From Nyssa sinensis (lineage: Eukaryota; Streptophyta; Magnoliopsida; Cornales; Nyssaceae), in assembly GCA_008638375.1 (NCBI GenBank), contig CM018043.1, positions 42,438,651 through 42,502,650 of the forward strand: a stretch of 64,000 nt of DNA, read 5' to 3'. The position numbers and the translations under genes are program-made. How positions within the stretch are numbered: position 1 is the first letter of the stretch; each line of letters opens with the position of its first letter. Of this stretch, positions 48,856 through 60,079 are shown piece by piece. The notes beneath the pieces are model-generated. The model made no database searches. It worked only from the letters and a program-made list of their open reading frames with translations, and was not told the origin of the DNA.

Positions 48856-51800
48856 CCTCTACTTTTTCATTATTATTATTATTATTTTTTTGTAAGTTAC
48901 TTTTTAATTAATTTTCTTTTTCTTTTTCTTTTTGCTTAATGTGGAACTGAAAGAAGAGTTCAGGATGTTGAGATTAATCCTGCATCAATCAGATCTAGTA
49001 GATATCCATCAAAGTGAAGAAATGGAAACAGGAAAAAAATGTTTTTTGGTAAAATTCTTCAGTTGTCCTTGATTCATAATGGTAAGCAACCAAATTTCAG
49101 TATAATGTAAGGAATATAGAAAATCTGGAATGAAGGACTCAGATTTCTACACAAAAAAAATTCTCGTTTGACAGAAGCTGGAAGAGAGCGTACAACACAT
49201 TAAAAGGAACATTTCAAAGTTCATCAATAACACAGTACAGATGTTAAATCAGACTTTGGATAGAACTTTTTAACCTCAGCTAACTAAAACCTCAAAAGTA
49301 GTACCTCATTAAATAATGTTTTCGAGTGTAATGAAAAGAATGTGCTAGGCAATGTTTGGAACAACATTCTTCACATAATTCTTTTATTAGAATTTAATAT
49401 AGGATATCATGTTCCCATACTTAATGAATAAATATCAAAACAAGTAGATCCTCACGGTGAGTATTTTGGAATATTCTACCGGAACAGTTACCTTTTTAGG
49501 ACATCACAAATTATGTATTCTTGTTTGGGTTCTTGAACATTATCTGATACTTTGTAAGCTGTAAAGCTATCAATGCAAAAAGAATAAGAATTTTTGTACC
49601 AGAGCAAAAGAAAATGGGCGAGAATCCAGTACCACCAAAACTATGCCATGGAAACAACTTCTTCAAGATAATATATATCCATTTTCGATGATAGCCCTTT
49701 GCTCTAGAGGACACGTACAAGTAATCCAAAAAGAAAAAGGATACGATAATATTCAATGCATGAATGCATGATTCTGTGTAAGCTTGCATGCAAAAAATGC
49801 TGAAATGACTCAATTTGATATCATATACAAATTAAAATAAATACTTGAGAACACACCAAAATAGGTTTTTAAAATTATATGTTGGAAGAGTTAAATTGCT
49901 TAATGAAATGGAATTAAAAATTTGCAGCGCCTTACCATCATTTTTTGGATTTCCTTCAATTTGCATGAAGAGATCCCGAGCAGCCTCAACTATACCCGAG
50001 TGCCCATAGTGTGGCATAGATGAAACTACATTTTGCCTGATATCTGGGTGAATATTATCACCACTTGAAAAAAAATAAAAAATAAAAATTATTAATAATT
50101 TGTTCAGACAAGCCCAAAAACTACACTACAAAGGTAGAAAAGCATCTAGAGGCGCATGCTTGGCTGTAGAAGTCAGTCAATGGGAACTATTTCATACTAA
50201 AATTGAAAGAGGATTTTATGATATAATGTATACATATCAAATCCATAATTGGCCTCTTTTTCTTCCTCTACTGCTGTTGTCCTGTCGCTACCACCCACTA
50301 GCACCGTCTTCTTCTCCCTCTTTTTCTTTCCTTTTTTCTCTACTTCTCTCAACCCAGCACCACCACTCACAACAACCATCACCACCCTCTACCATCATTG
50401 AACAAGATTGCCCTCTGCCATGATCAACAACCCTCCACCATCCTTTCTCTTCAATTTCATTGTTTAAAACCCTTTACTGCCCCACCTAAACCCCAAAACT
50501 GCCCCCTACCCTTAAACCCCAAAACTGCCACCTACCCTTAAACCCATCACTATCTGATCACATCGAAATCCTCCCATCACCTCGTATCCTCGGTCCATTA
50601 TTGACCAAGTCACAAGGCCAATTCCTTCTCTACATATCCCTGCTTCTGCAAAAACAAGGGAGGTAGCTTTCATTAACATGCGCTACACCACCATATTCAT
50701 TTCTTCTTCTTTATTGTTTGAAGGTGATATATTTATTTTGTTTATTTTTTCATAATTGAAATATATTGCATGTATAATTTGAATGGATGGCAGAAGCCTC
50801 GTGTATTGAAACTGCCCATATCTAAATTGCCATCTCTGTGTAAAATTTGAAGTTTTTTTTCTAATTTTTTACAACTTATTTCTATCTCAAAAATTCTCTT
50901 CACTCTTCTTCTCTCTCCGGAATTACAATTCTCTCTCTAAACGCTATAATTTAATGGTGGTGATCATGTATCTAAAGACATTAAAGTAGCAGCACAAAAG
51001 GCATTAAAAAAGATACTTATAAAAGACACTATATTTATATCAAAACTTGAGAAAAAAAAAATTAATAACTGCAATTTTTCATCACTTGATAATGAACCAT
51101 CTGTACAGGGGCTACTGCTTGGTGCAATGGTAAAATGCCAAAGGTTTGGCTTGTCTTCAGTCTACCATTCTCAACACCCTCCATAAGTGGGACCAATACT
51201 GAGTAATGGACTTTTTTATTATTATTATTATGAACCATCTGTATATGATGAACCAAGTGATGGTATTAGAGATTGTTGGTGTACTATTGAATTCATGATG
51301 GACTCTATATATGGGTGATTGGTTGTGTTAAATGGTGGAGATTGTTTGGAGTTAAATTTTTACATGAATGGAAGTGCGGTTGAATCAGAAATTTTGTGGT
51401 GGTTTGGTTGATAGAGAGGCCATCAGAATTTGATTTTGTAGTTTGTTTATGGCTGCACTGATGCAGTTTGAATGATAGTGGTTGGCAACCATAAACAAAT
51501 GTGGGTTTAGACTTCTTAGAGAGAGAGAGGTGGAGGGGGGTATCTGACACATTACAATTTTTTATGGGGTTAAAAAAGTAGAAAAAACAATTTCTGCCAA
51601 CCATCATTAGCCAACAAGGTTGACAGGGAAGGCTAGTGTAATTTCATAAAACGAAAAAAGTGTCTTCAATTATCAAATACCTTAGGAGAGGTTAGTGTAA
51701 TTTACCCAGAAAAAGAAAGGGAAAAAAGATGAAAAAAATAAAGGATGATAAAAGAAGAGAATAGATAAGGAATCAATGACAGCAGAGGAATAAAGCACAA

Positions 51801-54800
51801 ATATCAGAAATAAAAATGGAAATAGGAAATGGAACCAAGAAATATAGTTACTGTTTAAAACTTTAGCTTTTAATATAGTGGGTAATGCATATATGTTATA
51901 AAAATCTGTGTGTGTGTGTATGGATATACTAGATTTCCTAATGGAGCAGATCAAGTTTTCCTAACATTGATGTGGGGCTGACCTAGAGACTGTTTGATGT
52001 GATTTAAAAAACTGAATAACCATTTCGAAAGGAATGGAACTATTGGTTTTCAATTTTATGTGCACAATATAGTTGGCATTTTTAGTTCGCTCCATGATAA
52101 ATTGAACAAAGCAAAATATAATTGTAGTTTCAAGGCTCCACCAAACTTTCATTAGCTTAGATTTGTGCCAAGGTTTCAAACAAAAAGGAAATAGGGTCTT
52201 TATCTGAATACCATTTTCTTTTCTTTCTTGCTTTGAGATTCGTAAGCAAACCAAAATATTTATTGATGTTAAAAGAAAACTAATACTACTGATACATAAG
52301 TTTCTCCATCATAGCCGTGATCCTTTCTTTCCAGCAATAAACTTGAAGATGTCGGCACACAACCATTCATTCACAATCCATAAATTTTGGGGTTGGGGTT
52401 GGGTGTGGGGTGGTCTCTTCAACAACTAGATGTGAAGAATGCCTTCTTTCATGGTGATTTGGAAGATGAGGTGTATATGGATGTTCCTCCTCGCTTTCCA
52501 TCTATGTCTTTTTAAGGAAGATTTGTAGGTTGAAGAAGTCTCTTTATGTCCTAAAGCAATCTCTTAGTGCTTGGTTTGGAAAATTTAGTAGCACGAGCAA
52601 AGTCAGGCTAAGCACACTCACTTTGTTAAGCAAAAGCAAGGGAAGATTATTGTGCTAATAGTCTACATTAATGATATCGTCATACCTAGTGATGATGCTG
52701 AAGAGGTGCAAGTTTTGAAATCCTCTTTGGCCAAGGAATTCGAGTTAAGGGACTTGGGAACTTTGAAATATTTCCTTGAGATAGAAGTTGCAAAATCAGA
52801 GAAGGGAATTTTTTTTTTTTCTCTCTGTAGAAGTATATTTTGGACTTATTTGGAGGAGGCAAGAATGCTTGGCTGCAACCTTGTTATACTCTAATTGAGC
52901 CGAATCACATTGTTGGTGAGAATCAGTGATGATACTAAGGTTAATACAAGTAGGTACTAGAGATTTGTGGGCAACTTGATTTATCTCTCGTATTTCCAGT
53001 CGGATATTGCCTCTGTTATGTGCTTGTGAGTGTGGTAAGTTATTTTATGCATTCTCCAACGATATCTGAAATCAACTCCTAGAAAAATTCTTTTATTTTT
53101 CAAACATAATCATTTAAGATTGAAGTCATATACAAATGCAAATTAGATAGGGTCAATCACAAATAGATGGTCCACTTCTGCATACTAATACATTTGTTAA
53201 AGGTAACTTAGTCAATTGGCATAGTAAGAAACAGTCGATTGTTGAGAGATCCAGTGCCAAGGTTGAGTTTAAATCTGTGGCGCATGAGGTGTATGAGCTT
53301 TTGTGGTTGAGAATTATGATAATAGAGCTTAGTGTTGATTTCTGTGGTCCAATGAAACTCTATTGTGACAACAAAGTAGCCATCAATACTCCTTTTGTAA
53401 AGACTAAAGAACAACTAGTTTTTCTCTTGACTAAAGGGGTGTCGAGTAAGGTATATCATAGAATCATAGTATTTTAGGCAGGTTGGGCATGTATAATATT
53501 TATGCACCAGCTTGAGGGGGAGTGTTGGAATATCTAGAATATTAAAATAATGAGCATTCTTATAATTTTCTCATATGTTTAACAATATAAATAGAGAAGG
53601 GTATAGGAACTAGAATTAATTCAACTCCCACTATTCTATGAAGACTAAAGAAATAACTACTTGTTGTCTTTTAGGAAGCATAGACACTTTATTTTACCTC
53701 ACGTATTTGTGTCAAACGCGGACACAATCGGACACATTTCGTTCACGTGAAAAAGAGATTCCAATTTTTATAAATTTCAAACACGTCCCGAACACGTTAG
53801 GACAAGTCAAGACACAGTTGAAATTAAACCCTAGGTATTGTTAGGGTTTTATAGCAAAAGGGTTGAAAAAGAAATAGCAAAGTGTGATAGAGAGTTGTTT
53901 AAGGAGAAAAGAATTAGAGAGAGTTATTTAGCTCTTCTCTAACTCATGTATTTATATTACAAGAATATAAAAGTTTACAAAAATAGACTCTAAATATTCT
54001 ATGAATATCCAACGGAATATTTTTATTGAGTGTAATATTCTACGCATATCCTAACAGCATATTCTAACAGCCCCCCTCAAGTTCGTGCATATATGTCCCT
54101 CATGCCCAACTTGCTCACAATTGGATGAAACATTTTGCTGCAAAGCCCCTTAGTAAACACATCTGCCAGCTACTCTCCTAAAGTCACAAAGGGCATGCAA
54201 ATTAACCCTTGATTCAACTTCTCTTCGATAAAATCTCTATTTATCTCAATGTGTTTTGTTCGATCATGCTGAACTGGGTTATGTGCAATGTTAATGGTTG
54301 GCTTGTTATCACAATACAGCTTCATTGGTTTATCTATTCTATTGGCACTCCTGGGTCATTCATAAATGTTTGAAGGCACATGAGTTCACAAACTCCATGT
54401 GCCATGGCTCTATATTCAGCCTCTGCGCCGCTGTATCTAACTACCACGTGTTGTTTCTTGCTCCTCGAAGTAATTAGATTACCTCCTAAGAAGGTACAGT
54501 AACCTGAAGTAGACAGTCTATCATCCATGGAGCCTATTCAATCTGCATCCGTGAACACTTCTAGTTTCAGATGATTGTGGCATGAGAACAAAATCCCCTT
54601 TCCTGGAGCAAACTTGAGATATCTCAAAATGTGATACACAGCCTCTAAGTGGTGAACTCTAGGATCAAGCATGAACTGGCTAGCAACCCCCACTGCATAC
54701 ACTATGTCAGGATGTGTCTGTGAGAGAGATATATCAATCTCCCTACTAGTCTCTGAAATCTTCCCTTATCCATTGGATCTCCCTCATTATCACTCAGTCG

Positions 54801-57800
54801 ATGATTAGTTTCAATGGGAGTGTCTGCAAATTTGCATCCCAACATTCTTGTTTCCGCTAGCAAATCAAGAATATACTTGCATTGACAGATGAAGATCTCC
54901 TTATCGATCTAACAACTTCAATTCCAAGAAAATATCGCAGATTTTCCAGATCTTTGATCTCAAATTCTTTGGGTAGATAACTTTTCAATCCTGTCACTTC
55001 TGAAGAATCATTTCCTATCACAATTATATCATCCACGTAGACAATAAGAATAGTGACCTTACTACCATCAACCCTCTTAATGAACATGGTATGATCTGCA
55101 TGACTTGATCTGTAACCAAACTTTATCATAGCCTTATAAAGCTTGTCAAACCAAGTTCTCGGAGATTGTTTAAGCCCGTAAAGAGCCTTCTTCAATTTAC
55201 ATACCTTCCCCTCTGTTGTTTTGGTAGTATACCCTGGGGGAACCTCCATGTATACCTCATCCTCAAGATCTCTGTGAAGGAATACATTCTTTACATCCAG
55301 TTGTTGCAATGAACACTCCAAATTTGCTGCTATTGAGAGTAGAGCTTGGATGGAATTCATCTTGACCACTGGAGCAAAGGTCCCTTGATAGTCTATGCCA
55401 TAGGTCTAAGTGAACCCTTTGGCAACTAACCGAGCCTTATATCTGTCAACTGTACCATCTGCTTTCTGCTTAACTGTGAAAACCCATGTGCAACCAATTG
55501 GCTTCTTTCCATTTGCAAGTGAAACCAATTCCCAAGTTTCATTTTTCCCTAGAGCTCTCATTTCCTCATCCATGGCTACTTTCCATTTGGCATCAATTAG
55601 AGCCTCTTTCCACCCGGGAGGAACAGACAGAAGCTAGAGAGGAGATGAAAGCACGATATGAAGTGGATAAGGAGTCATAAGACACAAACTTGGACTTGGA
55701 TATTGGGTGTTGGGTACAAGCCCGAACTCCCTTTCGAAGTGTAATGGGAATATCAATATCATCAGAATGAGAAACAGGACCTACAGGAGATGTGTTAAAG
55801 ATATCATCACCTGATGGTGAGGCTAATGGAGCTAGAGTCAGAGATTGCGACTGTCCTGGGAGCACCTAGGAGTCTATCTGCATAACCTGACATCCTGAAC
55901 GGGCCTGTCTAGACTGAACATACGTCCTCTCTTGATCCTGCTCCCCCTAAAGAGATGGTCGGAGAACAATGTAGAAGGACTCCATCTCATGAAAGATAAC
56001 ATCCATACTAACAAACACCTTCTGAGTCGATGGGTGACAGCACTTGTAGCCTTTCTGTGTACGAGAGTAACCAATGAAGACACAACGTAAAGCTTTAGGA
56101 TCAAGCTTGCTTGTAGTCTTCGTATAGTCTTGACAAAGATGCAAGGAGGAATGAGATAACCGGAGGAGACCCCTGCAAGCAATGCTAGAGGTTTTTGTAA
56201 TTCCAAAGTCTTGAGAGGCATGCGATAGATGAAATAAGTAGCAGTCAAGATAGCATCACCGTAAAAAGACTTGGGTACATTCATGGTAAACATCAAGAAA
56301 TGGGCCACTTCAAGAAGATGTTTGTTCTTTCATTCAGCCACTCCATTTTGTGCAGGGGTATCCACACGGCTAGTTTGATGAAGAATCCCATGATCATAAA
56401 GATAGTTTGAAAAATCTCTATCTTCATATTCACCTCCATTATCAGTTTGCAGCATCCGAATCTTAGCATCAAACTGCGTCTGAACCATTTTGTGAAAAAC
56501 TAAAAAACAATCGAAAACCTCACTTTTATGCTTGAGCAGATAGACCCACGTAACACGAGAGTGACAGTCAATAAATGTAATAAACCATCGATAGCCAGAG
56601 AGAGACAACCTAGGAAGGTCCCCACACATCAGTGTGAATAACAAAAAAAAGGAGCAGTGCTTTTATTATTATTATTAGGATAAGAAGTACGGGTATACTT
56701 AGCAAGTTCTCAAGACTCACAAATGAATCTAGGTTTACACTGCTTAACAAGAACAAGAAAAGCTTTCTCCATAGAGCTAACTGATGGATGTCCTAACCGT
56801 CGGTGCCACTATAATAATTCCTAAAGCTGTGAAGGACTATCTGCCTGAAGAGCTTGTTAAGATAAAGGCATAAAAGGTGTAGTCTCTAGCAAATATAAAC
56901 CCCCATGTGCCTTACCACTCCCAATAGTTCGCCGAGCCATCATGCATCGAAAAACCTGTAGTTCTTTAGATGTGAGATGATTTGCATCTCCAGTGCTAGC
57001 AGGGAAAGCCTCTGAAGTCTCAATCAAATGGGCATCTAGTCTACCTGATCTTGTTTTGCCACCACCTCGTTTTGTATTTGGGCAACCATGAAGCTGCTAG
57101 CAATTATCCCGGGTATGCCATTTCTTGCCACAGTAGTCACACTTCACTAGACTCTTCTCAGAGTTGCCACCTTTGTTATCAATTCGAAGCAATGGTATTT
57201 TGGAATCTTTATAAGGGTAGCCTGTCCTGAGCTGGAGCATGTAGCATAACACCTCTTCCGCTTTCCTCTTGCTGCACAAAAGCATATGCCTGTCTCAGAG
57301 TGGAAAAGGATCACATCCAAGCACCTGACTTCGAATCTGATCATATTCAGCATTAAGGCCTGCCAAGAAATTATACACACGCTCCTTTTCCCTTAGCTAA
57401 TGAAACATGATATTGTCATCTAGATATTTGGCCTGAAAATTCTGATAGTGGTCTAATTCTCGCTAGAGACCATTGAGGTCAACATAATACTCAACAACAC
57501 TCAGATCTTTTTTGTTTGGTTTCATGAACCCTCTTGCAGAGATCGTAGATCTGAGCATCATTACCAACCTGTGAATAAGTCTACGCTACAGTAGTCCAAA
57601 TCTCATATGTTGTTGTCAGAAACAAGAAGCCACGGCTAATATGTGATTACATGGAGTTAAGAAGCCACGACATCACAAGGGAATTGCTTGAGCGCCGCTG
57701 CTTAAGCATTGGATCTGTAGATGTTGGTTCCTTGAGTATCCCATTGACATAATCATATAAGCCAGTTGCATCCATAGATAGTAAACACGCACGTGACCAT

Positions 57801-60023
57801 GCTAGATAATTATTCCCATCTAGCATCACTGGGCTAATCTGAAGAGTTGGGTTTCCTCTAGGAACCCAAATACGACTTAGCCAATCTCCTCCAAGGCTAG
57901 TAGAACCAAAGCCCTTCTCTGCCTCTTTATCTGTCATTGTTGTATGGTAGCAAGTCCCTTTCATAGAGAAAATACCAAAAAATAATGTATTTCTCACCAA
58001 TCCAGACCAATGCTTGCCTTCACAACTACCAAGATCTCAAGGAGGGGTGAAATCAAGCAAAGAGCAGCAGATCGCACAAAAAAAAAAAAAAAAACGAACA
58101 AGGCCAGAGCCCAGGCAGTGCTGGCCAAGCTTTCTAGAAACAAATCAAGTTGGAATGCAACGAAACTTCACCCACTCCTCTCTCAACTCTAGACGAGTTC
58201 AATGGATGAAGATCGAACCAACAGAACCCTCTGAAACAAGTCAGATTCGCAGATCGCAAAAAAAATAGGCCATTTTTTCAAAAATCTTTCAAAAATAGAA
58301 AACACCCATCAAATAGTTCCAAAAAAATTAGGAAAAATACAATAAATCTCACTATGGAATTCCAAGCCAAGTCATGTAGGAAAAAGTTGCTTCTCTCTAT
58401 ACAGTGCTGACATCAGCATACGGATGCTGACATTAGCAGCTTCAAGGTGGCTTTAGGGTTGCGTCTGATTATTCCAATGGCTCCCAAGGTGTATTCGGAT
58501 CGCTTTGATACCAAGTTGAAATTAAACCCTTGGTATTGTTAGGGTTTTATTGAAAAAATGATGAAAAAGAAATAGCAAAGTGTGAGAGAATTGTTCAAGC
58601 AGAAAAGAATTAGAAAGAGTTAGTTAGCTCTTCTCTAACTCATGTATTTATAATACAAGAATATAAAAAGTTTACAAAAATAGACTCTAAATATTCTATG
58701 AATATCTAACGGAATATTCTTATTGAGCGTAACATTCTACGCATATCCAAATAGTATATTCTAACAGACACGTTTTCGACATGTTTTTGGATATTTTTTA
58801 TTTTTTTCTCAATTTTTGACTCATTTTCTCCTTTTCTTCTTTGCTTTATATATATACACACACATACATACACATATGTGTGTGTGTATATATAATAGTT
58901 AAGAATTTTTTTTAAAACTTGAATCATGAATGTTGATGATTAAATGATAAAGTTCTTGAATTTTTATTTAATAACTTTGTTATTTTGATATATTAATATT
59001 ATTGCCAAGATTTGTGTATTTATGCCAATTTTAATTGAAATGATATTAAACTTTTATTATATTGTCGTATAAAAAAATATAAACAAATATATTCAAGTTC
59101 AACATGTCCCCGACGTATGTGTCCTACCTTTTTTAGAAATGTTGTGTTGTATCTGTGTCCGTGTCCAAGCTTCTTAGATCATCTTGACTAAAAGGGTGTC
59201 AAGTAAGGTAATTTGTAGTGTTTTCAGCAAGTTGGGCAGGTGTAATATTTATGCACCAACTTAAGAGAGAGTGTTGGAATATCTAGAATATTAAAATGAT
59301 GTGAATTCTTGCAAGTTTATCATATGTTTAACAATATAAATAGAGAAGAGTGTAGGAATGAGAGTTAATTCATTTCACCCAATTCTTTTATTTTTAGTCT
59401 CCAATGAGACATCATTAAGATAATAAGGTTGCTATAAATATTTCCCATAATCCAGTGCAACATGACCTTACAAAGCATGAAGAAGAAAATTGACATTTTA
59501 TTATAAAAAAAACTTAGTTCTCACCTAGTTTGTATACCCTTTGTAAAAACAGGTGCCTAACTTGGTGATATTGTATCTAAAGAGCTGCCTAATAAGTTTG
59601 ATAACATTTATGCAAGTTGGCATCTATAATATCTTTGCACCAGCTCGAGGGGGAGTGTTGGCTAATATGCAGTAATTATTGTTTTTAAAAGCGGGCTATA
59701 ATACTAAAGAGAGAGAGAGATCGTACCATGCTCTCATTTTTCCTCCATTCTTCTCTTTCTTTTCTTCTTATTCAACTACATTTTTATTTCTTTTTTATCC
59801 ATTTATAATAACTTATATAGGTACATGACTAAATGTATAAGATTACAATTACTTATAAAAAAAAATGTATAAGATTATAATTTTTTTTTTCTGTAGGACC
59901 ATGACACAGTAAGTCAACAACTGCATTAGGATGCATAGAATCACAATCAAATTCTTTTAGAGAACCCAATAATGAGAAGACTTCTGTGCACTACAGAAAC
60001 TCATTTAGAGACAGGAATGCAAA

Positions 60024-60079
<56 letters not shown>

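Larger units (their letters stand above)
53816..58766 (-). mobile_element. Ty1/Copia element F, minus strand
   Basis: LTRs 53816-54069 and 58514-58766 (about 253 bp), primer site TGGTATCAAAGC at 58502-58513, purine tract 54070-54081, target duplication GACAC at 53811-53815 and 58767-58771. In element sense the LTR starts TGTTAGAATAT and ends CAACT, so the usual CA end is not terminal; taking the LTR to end at CA loses the target duplication. Interior in Copia order with many breaks. It has the same orientation as the lipase gene and lies in its largest intron. Confidence 0.88.
53675..59173. mobile_element. Possible DNA transposon or unknown insert with GACAC-rich inverted ends, holding Copia F
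   Basis: Left end GAAGCATAGACAC, right end GTGTCCAAGCTTC (inverted match at most positions), with TTAG on both sides (53671-53674, 59174-59177). Subterminal GGACAC/GTGTCC repeats occur on both sides. Without Copia F and its duplication it is about 540 bp and non-coding. It sits inside a Copia RNase H stretch that continues on both sides. Superfamily not assigned. Confidence 0.5.
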
